From Frankiaceae bacterium (GTDB lineage: Bacteria; Actinomycetota; Actinomycetes; JADGOV01): 44,810 nt of DNA. Of the stretch, positions 31,636-40,220 are shown piece after piece. The position numbers and the translations under genes were made by a program. The notes beneath the pieces are model-generated. The model searched no databases. It was not told where the DNA came from and saw nothing but the letters and a program-made list of their open reading frames with translations. Within the stretch, counting starts at the first letter, position 1. The number at the start of each line of letters is the position of its first letter. The stretch lies in NCBI GenBank assembly GCA_017882785.1, contig JADGOV010000014.1:1-44810 (forward strand), read 5' to 3'.

Positions 31636-32967
31636 ATGTTGTCCCCTCGGCTGGCCTCCCCCCTGCCGGCCTCGGCGCGCTGGGGCGCGGTCGTCGGTCT
31701 GCTGCTGGCCGGCGGCGCTCTACTGGTGGTGGTCGTCCTGAGCACGCCGTGGACGCCGTTGCCCGGCCGGGTGCCTGATGGGCGGGTGACGGCGAGTGTC
31801 GGCGCCGACTTCACCCGATCGGACCTCGCCCGGGAGAGCGCGTTCCACCGCGCCGTGCGGCCTCCGGCGTACCTGTCGTTGTCCCTTGGGCTGATCGTGG
31901 CCGGGGTTCTCGGCCTGACCTCGCTCGGCGCCAGGCTGGTCGAGACCCTGGCTCGGCCCTTCGGCGGCGGGTGGGGATGGCAGGCGGTGCTGGGTGGGAT
32001 CGGCGTCGTGCTGCTCGGCCGGCTGGTCGCCGTCCCCTTCGACGTGTGGAGTGAGGTGGTTCTGCGCCGCTACGGGCTGTCCACCCAGGACTGGCCCGGA
32101 TGGGTGTCCGATCAGGCCCGCGGCTTCGGCATCACCGCCGCCCTTGCGGCTGTCACTTTGCTCGCCTTCTACGTCCTGGCCAGGGCCTTTCCGAGGTCGT
32201 GGTGGGTCCCTACGGCCGTGGCGGGTGCCGTCCTGGTGCTTGTCGTGTCGTTCTTCTACCCCGTGCTTGTGGAGCCGGTGTTCAACAAGTTCACCCCGCT
32301 GCCGGCGGGTGCACTGCGGACGTCCCTGCTGGAGTTGGCCCACCGTGACGGTGTGCCGGTGACCGACATCCTCGTCGCGGACGCCTCGCGACGCACCACC
32401 GCGCTGAACGCCTACGTCTCCGGATACGGCCGGACGCGACGGATCGTCGTGTACGACACGTTGCTCAAGGCCGCACCCGAGGAGGTGCGCCTTGTGGTCG
32501 CCCACGAGTTGGGACATGCCAAGCGCGGTGACGTCGTCCACGGCTCGGTGCTGGGGGCCCTGGCGACGGCGGCCGCGGTGTGCCTGATCTTCCTGGCGAT
32601 GACATGGCCGCCGCTGTTGCGCCGGGCCGGAGCCGCCAGTGCCGGGGATCCGCGCTCGGTGGCCTTGCTGCTCTTCCTCTCCGCGGCCCTGACCTTTCTC
32701 TTCACTCCTGCCCAGAACCTCATCACTCGCCGCATCGAGGCCCGCGCCGACGTGCATTCCCTCGATCTCACCCGGGACCCGGCGACGTTCATTGCCTCGG
32801 AGAAGCGGCTTGCCCGGACGAATCTCTCGGATCTGCAACCGAACCCGCTGCTCTACGCGCTGTTCTTCAACCACCCGTCATCGCCCGAGCGGATCGCGAT
32901 GGCGCGGAGCTGGGCGCGCCAACAGCGGGTGCCGGTGGCCGGCAGCACGCTGGTCCCGGTCCGCTGA
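31636..32967 (+). CDS. M48 family (Ste24-like) integral membrane metalloprotease
   Basis: This 443-residue protein has several membrane helices (about 13-35, 75-95, 112-130, 165-185, 195-215 and two more after the active site) and the M48 zinc motif H290-E-L-G-H294 (VVAHELGHAKRGD), with the third ligand in E368-ARAD372. The layout, including the PVFNKFTPLPAGALR segment ahead of the catalytic domain, matches Ste24/CAAX-type proteases rather than the shorter HtpX. In bacteria such enzymes degrade membrane proteins; prenylated substrates are not expected. The ATG at 31636 is 11 nt after the preceding peptidase gene, so the two proteases are co-transcribed. Confidence 0.9.
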   Translation: MLSPRLASPLPASARWGAVVGLLLAGGALLVVVVLSTPWTPLPGRVPDGRVTASVGADFTRSDLARESAFHRAVRPPAYLSLSLGLIVAGVLGLTSLGARLVETLARPFGGGWGWQAVLGGIGVVLLGRLVAVPFDVWSEVVLRRYGLSTQDWPGWVSDQARGFGITAALAAVTLLAFYVLARAFPRSWWVPTAVAGAVLVLVVSFFYPVLVEPVFNKFTPLPAGALRTSLLELAHRDGVPVTDILVADASRRTTALNAYVSGYGRTRRIVVYDTLLKAAPEEVRLVVAHELGHAKRGDVVHGSVLGALATAAAVCLIFLAMTWPPLLRRAGAASAGDPRSVALLLFLSAALTFLFTPAQNLITRRIEARADVHSLDLTRDPATFIASEKRLARTNLSDLQPNPLLYALFFNHPSSPERIAMARSWARQQRVPVAGSTLVPVR

Positions 32968-32995
32968 CGCGACCACAGGAGAAGCGACCCTCAGC

Positions 32996-34132
32996 ATGCG
33001 GACATTGTTGGTCACCAACGACTTCCCGCCGCGTCCCGGCGGCATCCAGTCCTTCGTCCACTCCCTCGCCGCGCGGCAGCCGCCCGGTGAGATCGTCGCC
33101 TATGCCCCGGCCTGGCGCGGTGCCGCCGCATTCGACGCCAGGCAGCCTTTTCCGGTGATCCGGCATCCCTCTGCACTGATGCTGCCGGTGCCCTCGGTGC
33201 TGCGCCGAGCCCGTGGCATCGCCCGTGCCGAGGGCTGCGACCGCGTCTGGTTCGGCGCGGCGGCGCCGCTGGGACTCCTCGGGCCGCAGCTTCGCGGAGC
33301 CGGTATGCAACGGGCGGTCGCCCTGACGCACGGTCACGAGGCCGGCTGGGCGGTGCTGCCCGGCGGCCGCCAGATCCTGCGGCGGATCGGGTCGGGGATG
33401 GACGTGATGACCTACCTGTGTGAGTACACCCGGGTTCGGCTGGCCGGGGCGTTGGGCGCGTACGCCGACCGGCTGGTCCGACTCACCCCGGGCGTGGACG
33501 CCGAGCGTTTCTCCCCGGCGGTCGACGGTTCGGCCGTGCGCAGCGCCCACGGGCTGGCCGAGCGGCCGGTCGTCGTCTGCGTATCCCGGCTGGTGCCCCG
33601 GAAGGGTCAGGATGTGCTGATCCGTGGGTTGCCCGAGCTGCGGCGCCGAGTGCCGGGGGCCGCGCTGTTGCTCGTCGGCGGCGGTCCGCACCGACCGGCT
33701 CTGCAGCGACTCGCCGAGCGCGCGGGCGTCGCGGACGAGGTGGTGTTCACGGGCTCCGTACCCGGGCCCGACCTGCCCGCGCACTACGCGGCCGGTGACG
33801 TGTTCGCCATGCCGTGCCGCACGCGTCGAGGCGGCCTGGACGTGGAGGGACTGGGCATCGTCTACCTGGAGGCCTCCGCCACCGGGTTGCCGGTCGTCGC
33901 TGGTCGCTCCGGCGGCGCACCGGATGCGGTGCTGGACGGCAGCACCGGCCGGGTGATCGACGGGCGCAACGTCGATGAGGTTGTGCACGCGGTGGCCGGG
34001 TTGTTGAAAGACCCGGCCACCGCGGCGGCGATGGGCGCCGTGGGGCGCGCGTGGGTGCAGCGGGAGTGGCGCTGGGATACTGTTGCCGCCCGGCTCAGGG
34101 GGATGCTCGGGGGCGCCGCTCAGGCTCCGTAG
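32996..34132 (+). CDS. pimB: GT4 glycosyltransferase, PimB-like (phosphatidylinositol mannosyltransferase)
   Basis: This 378-residue GT-B enzyme starts with MRTLLVTNDFPPRPGGIQSF, the glycine-rich loop of PimB', and has the GDP-sugar site VCVSRLVPRKGQDVLIRGLP followed by the EX7E motif (LDVEGLGIVYLEAS). PimB' adds the second mannose to phosphatidylinositol mannosides from GDP-mannose at the cytoplasmic face of the membrane. Assignment rests on the N-terminal motif and on the local order shared with Rv2188c; another GT4 role cannot be excluded. The ATG at 32996 starts the motif at the usual position. Its 3' end overlaps the convergent response regulator gene by 13 nt. Confidence 0.85.
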   Translation: MRTLLVTNDFPPRPGGIQSFVHSLAARQPPGEIVAYAPAWRGAAAFDARQPFPVIRHPSALMLPVPSVLRRARGIARAEGCDRVWFGAAAPLGLLGPQLRGAGMQRAVALTHGHEAGWAVLPGGRQILRRIGSGMDVMTYLCEYTRVRLAGALGAYADRLVRLTPGVDAERFSPAVDGSAVRSAHGLAERPVVVCVSRLVPRKGQDVLIRGLPELRRRVPGAALLLVGGGPHRPALQRLAERAGVADEVVFTGSVPGPDLPAHYAAGDVFAMPCRTRRGGLDVEGLGIVYLEASATGLPVVAGRSGGAPDAVLDGSTGRVIDGRNVDEVVHAVAGLLKDPATAAAMGAVGRAWVQREWRWDTVAARLRGMLGGAAQAP

Positions 34133-34830
34133 CGACGGTCCGCCGCGGCGCCGGCGCCCATCCCCGTGCCGGCCCCGATCAGTCCGAGCCGCATGCCGGC
34201 CATCAACGCCTGAGCGCGGTTGTTGGCCTGCAACTTCTCATACAGCTTGGAAACGTGGGTCTTGGCGGTGGATTCACTGATGTAGAGCCGGCGGGCGATC
34301 TGTGCCACACCGAGCCCCTCCGCGAGCAGGTCGAGCACCTCACGTTCCCGGCGGGACAGCTGAGGACCACTCGGCGCGAGCCGGCGGCGCATCGCGGCAG
34401 CAAGATCTGCCGCGGCGAAGGCGTTGGGTGCGGTCGCCGCGTGCCGGGTGGCTGTGATCACATCCCCGGCGGGGGCGTCCTTGGAGACGAACGCCGACGC
34501 GGAGGATTCCAGCGCGCCGAAGAGCTGCTTGTCCCCGGAGTACATGGTCAGGATGACGATGCCCAAATTCGGGAACCGTCGCCGCAGCTCTCTGGTGGCC
34601 TCGATGCCACTGCCGTCCGGCAGGTTGACGTCGAGAACGACCACGCTTGGACGGAGCGTGGCGACCTTCTCCCGGGCGTCGGCGACCGTTGCGGCCTCCC
34701 CCACGACCCGGAAGTCGCCGGCGCGCTCGAACGCGGCGCGGAGCCCGGCTCGGACAAGCTCATGGTCATCGACGAGTAGGACGCTCACCGGCGTCCGGGT
34801 CAGTCTTGCCAGTGGTGCCGTGCCCGTCAT
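34120..34830 (-). CDS. NarL/LuxR-type response regulator
   Basis: This 236-residue protein has a receiver domain with D21/D22, phosphoacceptor D67 (VVVLDVNLPDGSG), T95 and K117, then a LuxR-type helix-turn-helix at about 160-222 (LSRREREVLDLLAEGLGVAQ and STAKTHVSKLYEKL). All signalling residues are intact. A Gly/Ala-rich tail of about 20 residues ends the protein. It lies 21 nt after the kinase gene and completes a kinase-regulator pair. The targets are not evident from the sequence. Confidence 0.94.
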   Translation of the reverse strand: MTGTAPLARLTRTPVSVLLVDDHELVRAGLRAAFERAGDFRVVGEAATVADAREKVATLRPSVVVLDVNLPDGSGIEATRELRRRFPNLGIVILTMYSGDKQLFGALESSASAFVSKDAPAGDVITATRHAATAPNAFAAADLAAAMRRRLAPSGPQLSRREREVLDLLAEGLGVAQIARRLYISESTAKTHVSKLYEKLQANNRAQALMAGMRLGLIGAGTGMGAGAAADRRYGA

Positions 34831-34851
34831 TGCGCTCCCCGTCGTCGGCCG

Positions 34852-35625
34852 TTACCTGCGGTCACCCACGCGACCGCCGGAGCTGCCGACCTGAACCTCG
34901 ACGCATGTCCCCGTCGGTTGTCGCTCCCGCACTCCTAACGACGCACCGAGCCGTTGGGCACGCTCGGCCATGGTGACGAATCCATAACTGTCCGATCGAC
35001 CAGGATTGGCGGGTATCCCGTGCCCGATACCGTGCCCGATCCGGTGTCCGATCCCGTCTCCGTCGTCCTCCACCCGCAGCAGTGCCGTGGGCGGGTCGAC
35101 CCGACAAGTGACCCAGAGGTTGGCCGCGTTCGCGTGCGCACTGGCATTGCGGATCGCCTCCTGGGCAATTCGGAACAGTTGCGCCTCCGCATCCGGGGGC
35201 AGCCGGGTGCCGGATTCCTGCAGGGACACGTGCAGGGCGAACGGCGCCTGTTCCGCGACGCGGTGGGCGAAGGCTGAGATCGCAGCCCCCAGGCTGTCGT
35301 GCTCGCCGACGGAGCTCCGGAAAGTGTGGATGGCCTCTCGGACGGACCGGACCACGCCGGATACATCCTCCCGCAGCGCATGCAGGGCGGCCGGCACGCT
35401 GGCAGCCCCCGCGTCCGCCTCGGCGATGATGCCGTCGAGGGCGTACCCCAACGACGCCAGATCCTGGGCGACTCCGTCGTGGATCTCCCTCGCCACCCGG
35501 CGTCGTTCTGCGGTGGCCGCCTCCTCGCGCACCACCGCGAGCAGCTCCGCGGCGGCCAGCCCGGGAGCTGCCTCGGCGACGAGCGCGGCCAACCGCCTGA
35601 CCACATCGGGCGGGTATGCCCTCAT
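34852..35625 (-). CDS. Cytoplasmic HisKA_3-type histidine kinase
   Basis: This 257-residue kinase has a HisKA_3 dimerisation/phosphoacceptor domain with H49 (RRRVAREIHDGVAQDLASLG) and a HATPase domain with N170 (EAIRNASAHANA) and the DDGDGIG box near 196-203. There is no membrane segment and no obvious sensor domain other than about 35 N-terminal residues, so the stimulus is probably cytoplasmic. After the G1 box the protein carries IGHRIGHGIGHGI, encoded by degenerate 12-nt repeats, where related kinases have a short loop. The ATG at 35625 was chosen; an open frame up to 35700 runs into the fadD gene. It probably forms an operon with fadD and the regulator. Confidence 0.9.
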   Translation of the reverse strand: MRAYPPDVVRRLAALVAEAAPGLAAAELLAVVREEAATAERRRVAREIHDGVAQDLASLGYALDGIIAEADAGAASVPAALHALREDVSGVVRSVREAIHTFRSSVGEHDSLGAAISAFAHRVAEQAPFALHVSLQESGTRLPPDAEAQLFRIAQEAIRNASAHANAANLWVTCRVDPPTALLRVEDDGDGIGHRIGHGIGHGIPANPGRSDSYGFVTMAERAQRLGASLGVRERQPTGTCVEVQVGSSGGRVGDRR

Positions 35626-35671
35626 CGCCGCGCCAGTCTCGCTGGACCCGACGGCCCGGGGGCAGCTCGGC

Positions 35672-37462
35672 TCAGGCGTACAGTTCCTCGATCTCCGCAC
35701 CGAACTCCCCGAGCACCACGTTGCGCTTGAGCTTCAGGGTCGGCGTCATCTGCCCGCCTTCCTCGGTGAAATCGATGTCGAGGATGGCGTACTTGCGGAT
35801 GCTCTCCGCCTTGCTGACCGACTTGTTGGCGTCCGCCACGGCACTGTCGATCGCGGCCCGCAGATCCGGGTCGTTCTTGATCTCAGCGATGGTGGTGGCC
35901 GTCTTGCCGTTGCGCTGCTTCCAGCCCTCGAGCGCCTCCTCGTCCAGAGTGATGAGGGCGGCGATGAACGGCCGGCGATCACCGACGACCATGCACTGAC
36001 TGATCAGCGCGTGGGCTCGGATGCCGTCTTCGAGCTGTGCGGGGGACACGTTCTTGCCGCCGGCGGTGACGAGAATCTCCTTCTTGCGCCCGGTGATCCG
36101 GACGAAGCCGTCGTCGTCGATCTCCCCGAGGTCGCCGGAGTGGAACCAGCCGTCGGGTTCCAGGACCTGCCGGGTCGCCTCCTCGTTGCGCCAGTAGCCG
36201 GCGAAGACGTGATCGCCCTTGAGCAGGATCTCACCGTCATCGGCGATCCTGGCTGAGGCGCCGGGGACCGGCCGGCCGACCGTCCCGATCCGGATGGCGC
36301 CCGGCGTGTTGAGCGTCGCCGCCGCCGAGGTCTCGGTGAGGCCGTAGCCCTCCAGCATGGTGATGCCGGCCCCGCGGAAGAAGTGGCCGAGTCTGGCCCC
36401 GAGCGGTGCCCCGCCGGAGATGGAGTACCGCACCTTTCCGCCGAGGCTGTTCCGGATCTTGGAGTACACGAGCTGGTCGAAGAGGAAATGCTGGACGAGC
36501 GTTATCGGGTTGGGTAGGCCGCCGCTGTCCTGGGACTTGCTGTAGCCCACAGCGGCGCCGTCGGCCAGATCGAAGATGAAGCCCTTCCCTGCGGAATGCG
36601 CCTTGATCTTGGAAGCGTTGTAGATCTTCTCGAAGATCCGGGGGACCGACAGGACGAACGAGGGCTGGAAGGCGGCCAGGTCCGGGATGAGGTTTTTCAC
36701 GTCGCCGGTGTGACCCAGCCGAACCTTCGCGGAAATCGTGCCGTACTGGATCACTCGGCCGAGCACGTGGGCGAGGGGCAGGAAGAGCAGGGTGGACGTG
36801 CCCTCCTTGAAGACGTCGGACATGGCCGTGGTGGTGGTGCGGGCGTCGAAGAGGAAGTTGCGGTGCAGCAACTCACAGCCCTTCGGGCGACCGGTCGTCC
36901 CCGAGGTGTAGATCAGCGTGGCCAGCGTTTCCCCGGTGATCTCGGACCGTCGCCGGGCGATCTGCTCATCGGCCACCTCTGCGCCCTCGTCGGCCAGGAA
37001 GTCCAGGTCTCCGGCGTCGATCTGCCAGACGTGACGGATCGCGGGGAGCTGGTCGGCGATCTCTTCGTAGGTCTTGCGATGGGCAGCGGTCTCCAGGATG
37101 ACCGCCATCGCCTCGGAGTCACTGAGGTTCCAGGCGATCTGGGCCGCGCTCGACGTCTCATAGATCGGCACGACGACCCCGCCCACGGTGAGGATGGCGA
37201 AATCGGCCAGTGTCCACTCATAGCGGGTGCGGGACAGCAGGCCCACGCGGTCGCCGGGCTGGACGCCGGCCGCCAAGAGGCCCTTCGCGAGCCGGGTCAC
37301 CTGATCGGCGAACTCGCGGGCGGTCACGTCGATCCACGTGACGCCGTCGTTGCGGGCCAACGAGACGCAGTCCGGCGCCTGCTCCGCGTTGCCGTAGACG
37401 AGGTCGGTGAGGTTTTCCTCCGGACGGAGGCTGATGACTGACGGTGTGGTGTATTCGCGCAT
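35672..37462 (-). CDS. fadD15: Long-chain acyl-CoA synthetase (FadD15-like)
   Basis: This 596-residue AMP-forming ligase activates fatty acids with ATP and CoA. Motifs are the P-loop-like TLIYTSGTTGRPKG (182-195), the acyl-AMP motif GYGLTETSAAATLNTP, SGDLGEIDDDGFVRITGRKK and the C-terminal lysine region PTLKLKRN. The length and N-terminus (MREYTTPSVISLRPEENLTD) fit the FadD15/long-chain group. It is the first gene of a leftward cluster with the histidine kinase (46 nt downstream) and response regulator, and is divergent from an SRPBCC gene, the same neighbourhood as Rv2187. Its product could feed acyl chains to PIM or phospholipid synthesis nearby. Confidence 0.93.
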   Translation of the reverse strand: MREYTTPSVISLRPEENLTDLVYGNAEQAPDCVSLARNDGVTWIDVTAREFADQVTRLAKGLLAAGVQPGDRVGLLSRTRYEWTLADFAILTVGGVVVPIYETSSAAQIAWNLSDSEAMAVILETAAHRKTYEEIADQLPAIRHVWQIDAGDLDFLADEGAEVADEQIARRRSEITGETLATLIYTSGTTGRPKGCELLHRNFLFDARTTTTAMSDVFKEGTSTLLFLPLAHVLGRVIQYGTISAKVRLGHTGDVKNLIPDLAAFQPSFVLSVPRIFEKIYNASKIKAHSAGKGFIFDLADGAAVGYSKSQDSGGLPNPITLVQHFLFDQLVYSKIRNSLGGKVRYSISGGAPLGARLGHFFRGAGITMLEGYGLTETSAAATLNTPGAIRIGTVGRPVPGASARIADDGEILLKGDHVFAGYWRNEEATRQVLEPDGWFHSGDLGEIDDDGFVRITGRKKEILVTAGGKNVSPAQLEDGIRAHALISQCMVVGDRRPFIAALITLDEEALEGWKQRNGKTATTIAEIKNDPDLRAAIDSAVADANKSVSKAESIRKYAILDIDFTEEGGQMTPTLKLKRNVVLGEFGAEIEELYA

Positions 37463-37553
37463 ACGGGGCTCCAGTCCATATCCGGCTACTTGACGCTAGC
37501 GCGCCCTCCGGCCTTTCGTCATGCGGCCGACGTCCCTGGAGATACTGGCGCCC

Positions 37554-38006
37554 ATGCCCCGGATCGATCTCATCGACGAGACCTACCTGGCGGCCGACCC
37601 GGCGGAGGTAGCCGACCGGATCCACAACCCGTCGCTGTGGCGATCCTGGTGGCCCCGCCTGGAGCTGGCTGTGTTCATGGATCGCGGCCTGGCCGGGCTG
37701 CGCTGGACGGTCACCGGCGAGTTGGTGGGCACCAGCGAGGTCTGGCTGGAACCGATGGCCGACGGCGTGCTGCTGCACTACTTCCTTCGGGCCGAACCGA
37801 CCCGACCGGGAAGCGACACCGAGGCGCTGTCCGGTCGGCCGCGGCGGGTGGCCCGCGTGTCCAAGCGGGCCGCGTTGTCGTACTCCACGTCCGTCAAGCG
37901 CTCGGTCTGGGCGTTGAAGGACAACCTGGAGGCTGGCCGGGCGCCGGGTTTGCCCCGGGAGCGGCCCGGTAGCCTGCCGCTGTCGGATGGGTCGGCAAGG
38001 GCGTAG
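37554..38006 (+). CDS. SRPBCC-fold lipid-binding-like protein (first of pair)
   Basis: This 150-residue protein starts MPRIDLIDETYLAADPAEVA and has the helix-grip pattern of polyketide cyclase/START-like proteins: DRIHNPSLWRSWWPRLELAV, then strands RWTVTGELVGTSEVWLEPMA and GVLLHYFLRAEP, then a long C-terminal helix (KRSVWALKDNLEAGR). Such proteins bind hydrophobic ligands in an inner cavity; the ligand is unknown. The ATG at 37554 aligns the first strand; an ATG at 37521 is an alternative. It precedes a second SRPBCC gene by 10 nt and is divergent from fadD15, as Rv2186c is in M. tuberculosis. Confidence 0.75.
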   Translation: MPRIDLIDETYLAADPAEVADRIHNPSLWRSWWPRLELAVFMDRGLAGLRWTVTGELVGTSEVWLEPMADGVLLHYFLRAEPTRPGSDTEALSGRPRRVARVSKRAALSYSTSVKRSVWALKDNLEAGRAPGLPRERPGSLPLSDGSARA

Positions 38007-38016
38007 GGAGCACGAC

Positions 38017-38454
38017 ATGGCGGATCGGGCCAGTGACAGCGTTGTCATCGGGGCGGACAAGGCTGCCGTCATGGCGGTGATCGCCGACTTCGAGGCGTAT
38101 CCGCAGTGGGCCAGCAGCGTGAAGCAGGCGGAGGTGCTGGACGTCGACGCCGACGGGCGGCCCCTTCAGGTGCGCTTCCTGTTGGACGCCGGCATCATCA
38201 AGGACGACTACGTACTGGCCTACGACTGGAGTCGACCGGACGAGGTGTCGTGGAACCAGGTCCGCAGCAAGGCGATGAAGTCCCAGGACGGCACCTACCG
38301 CCTGGTCGAGACACCCGACGGCACCGAAGTGACCTACGCCCTTGCGCTGGACCTCAAGATACCGATGCTCGGCGCGTTCAAGCGAAAGGGCCAGCAGGCG
38401 GTCATCGAGACTGCGCTGAAGGGGCTCAAGAAGCGGGTGGAGTCCGCTGGGTGA
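38017..38454 (+). CDS. SRPBCC-family protein (Rv2185c-like, second of pair)
   Basis: This 145-residue protein has the full SRPBCC helix-grip pattern: SVVIGADKAAVMAVIADFEAY, PQWASSVKQAEVLD, strands QVRFLLDAGIIKDDYVLAYD and WSRPDEVSWNQV, and a final helix AVIETALKGLKKRV. It is the kind of protein annotated as Coq10/polyketide cyclase-like and probably carries a lipid or aromatic ligand. The ATG at 38017 has a TAGGGAG ribosome-binding site. With the gene before it and fadD15, it forms a conserved actinobacterial group of unknown purpose. Confidence 0.85.
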   Translation: MADRASDSVVIGADKAAVMAVIADFEAYPQWASSVKQAEVLDVDADGRPLQVRFLLDAGIIKDDYVLAYDWSRPDEVSWNQVRSKAMKSQDGTYRLVETPDGTEVTYALALDLKIPMLGAFKRKGQQAVIETALKGLKKRVESAG

Positions 38455-38494
38455 GGATCCGGCGCCGCCGACGAGCGGCGCCCACACGCTTCGG

Positions 38495-39142
38495 GTGCTG
38501 ACCTACAACGTCAGGTCGCTACGGGACGACGCAGCGGGTGTCGCGGCGGTGATCCGGGCCTGCCGGCCGGACGTCGTCTGCGTGCAGGAGGCCCCGCGTT
38601 TCCTGCGATGGCGCTCGAAGTGCGCGGCGCTGGCCCGCGAGTCGGGGCTGGTCGTCGTCACCGGCGGCCGACCCGCCGGGGCGATGATGGTGCTCGCCGC
38701 GCTGCGGGTACGCGTTCGGGCCACTCGGGACGTCAAGCTGCGTAAGCGTCCGCGGCTGCACCAGCGTGGGCTGGCCATCGCCGAGATCGAGGTCGGCGGT
38801 GCCGGCTACACCGTGGCGTCGATGCACTTGAGCCTGGACGACGATGAGCGGCTGTCCCAGGTCGATGAGGTGGCCGACGTACTATCTCTGCACGCTCCGC
38901 CGCTGGTGCTTGCCGGCGATGTGAACGAGACCCCCGACGGGCCGGCGTGGGCGCGGCTTGCCGCCTGGTTGCAGGACGGGGGCGGCGGCGACACGTACAG
39001 CGCCAAGCGACCGCACAAGCGGATCGACGCCATCTTTGCTGATCCCCGGCTCGTGTTCGGCAGCTGTTTCGTACCGTCGGTGGCGGGTATCGAGGTGGCA
39101 AGTGACCATCGGCCGCTGCTGGCCGAGCTGGGACCGCGCTGA
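38495..39142 (+). CDS. Endonuclease/exonuclease/phosphatase family protein
   Basis: This 215-residue protein has the metal-dependent EEP fold: TYNVRSL at strand 1, [10 protein letters not shown] with the catalytic Glu32, [24 protein letters not shown] with the Asp/Asn pair, and [12 protein letters not shown] with the final Asp-His. All active-site residues are present. The substrate may be DNA, a phospholipid or a sugar phosphate. GTG 38495 starts inside what is usually strand 1, so a few residues may be missing from this call; no better in-frame start exists because the region upstream is the end of the SRPBCC gene. Confidence 0.85.
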   Translation: MLTYNVRSLRDDAAGVAAVIRACRPDVVCVQEAPRFLRWRSKCAALARESGLVVVTGGRPAGAMMVLAALRVRVRATRDVKLRKRPRLHQRGLAIAEIEVGGAGYTVASMHLSLDDDERLSQVDEVADVLSLHAPPLVLAGDVNETPDGPAWARLAAWLQDGGGGDTYSAKRPHKRIDAIFADPRLVFGSCFVPSVAGIEVASDHRPLLAELGPR

Positions 39143-39168
39143 CCGGGCGGGGTGGCTGGAGGCAACGG

Positions 39169-40149
39169 GTGCGTAGCCGGACGTTGGGCCAGGGGCTGGT
39201 CGTGTCGGCGCAGGGCTTGGGCTGCATGGGGATGAGCGAGTTCTACGGCAGTGCCGACGAAGCCGAAGCGACGGCCACCATCCATCGTGCGCTCGACCTC
39301 GGCGTGACCCTGCTCGATACCGCGGACATGTACGGCCCCTTCACCAACGAATGCCTTGTCGGGCGGGCGATCGCGGGGCGTCGCGAGGAGGTGCAACTCG
39401 CGACCAAGTTCGGCATCGTGCGCTCCGAGAACAGCACTCGACGCAGCATCGATGGATCCCCGGCGTACGTTCGGGCCGCCTGCGACGCCTCGTTGGGCCG
39501 GCTGGGCGTTGAGGTCATCGACCTCTACTACCTGCACCGGGTAGATCCGGGCGTACCCATCGAGGACACGGTCGGCGCAATGGCCGAACTGGTCAGCGCC
39601 GGCAAGGTACGCCATCTCGGGCTCTCCGAAGCGGCACCGGCGACAATCCGACGGGCGCAGGCGGTGGCCCCGATCACGGCCTTGCAGACCGAGTTCTCGC
39701 TCTGGACCCGGGACCCGCAGGAGCGCGGGGTGCTGGAGACTGTCCGGGAGCTGGGGATCGGCTTCGTCGCGTACTCACCCCTGGGACGGGGTTTCCTGTC
39801 CGGAGCCATCTCCTCCGTCGACGACCTGGACCCGGACGATTTCCGTCGCTACAACCCTCGCTTCCAGGGCGCAAACTTTGCGCGCAACCTGGAGTTGGTG
39901 GCGCGGGTGCGGGAGATGGCGGCGGCGAAGGGGGTGACCGCCAGCCAACTCGCGTTGGCCTGGGTGCTGGCGCAGGGTCCGGACGTGGTGCCGATTCCGG
40001 GTACCAAGCGGGTGGCGTACGTGGAGGAGAACGTGGGCGCCGACGCAGTGTCACTCAGCGATGACGAGGTGCGCCAGATCGATGAGGTCTTCCCGGCAGG
40101 AGCCACCGCAGGTGATCGCTATCCCGACATGTCGACGGTCGACGGCTGA
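39169..40149 (+). CDS. Aldo/keto reductase
   Basis: This 326-residue NADPH-dependent oxidoreductase is of the AKR13/YakC-like type: [16 protein letters not shown] at the N-terminus and the catalytic tetrad D50, Y55, K80 and H123 (DTADMYG, LATKFG, YYLHRVD). The C-terminal [15 protein letters not shown] binds the cofactor phosphate. It reduces aldehydes or ketones of unknown identity. The start is GTG 39169 with a GGAGG site 7 nt upstream. It stands in the same direction as the EEP gene, 26 nt after it, and is convergent with the next gene. Confidence 0.94.
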   Translation: MRSRTLGQGLVVSAQGLGCMGMSEFYGSADEAEATATIHRALDLGVTLLDTADMYGPFTNECLVGRAIAGRREEVQLATKFGIVRSENSTRRSIDGSPAYVRAACDASLGRLGVEVIDLYYLHRVDPGVPIEDTVGAMAELVSAGKVRHLGLSEAAPATIRRAQAVAPITALQTEFSLWTRDPQERGVLETVRELGIGFVAYSPLGRGFLSGAISSVDDLDPDDFRRYNPRFQGANFARNLELVARVREMAAAKGVTASQLALAWVLAQGPDVVPIPGTKRVAYVEENVGADAVSLSDDEVRQIDEVFPAGATAGDRYPDMSTVDG

Positions 40150-40220
40150 CTCGGCTGCCTCGGCGGACGCCGCACCCCCGCCGCCCCTCGCCGCAGGGCC
40201 CCCCGTGGTCCAACCAGGCC

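Noticed and set aside
35626-35700. Longer histidine kinase start at 35700
   Set aside because: It would overlap the end of fadD15-like and adds a residue string without helix or membrane character; the ATG at 35625 gives a usual N-terminus.
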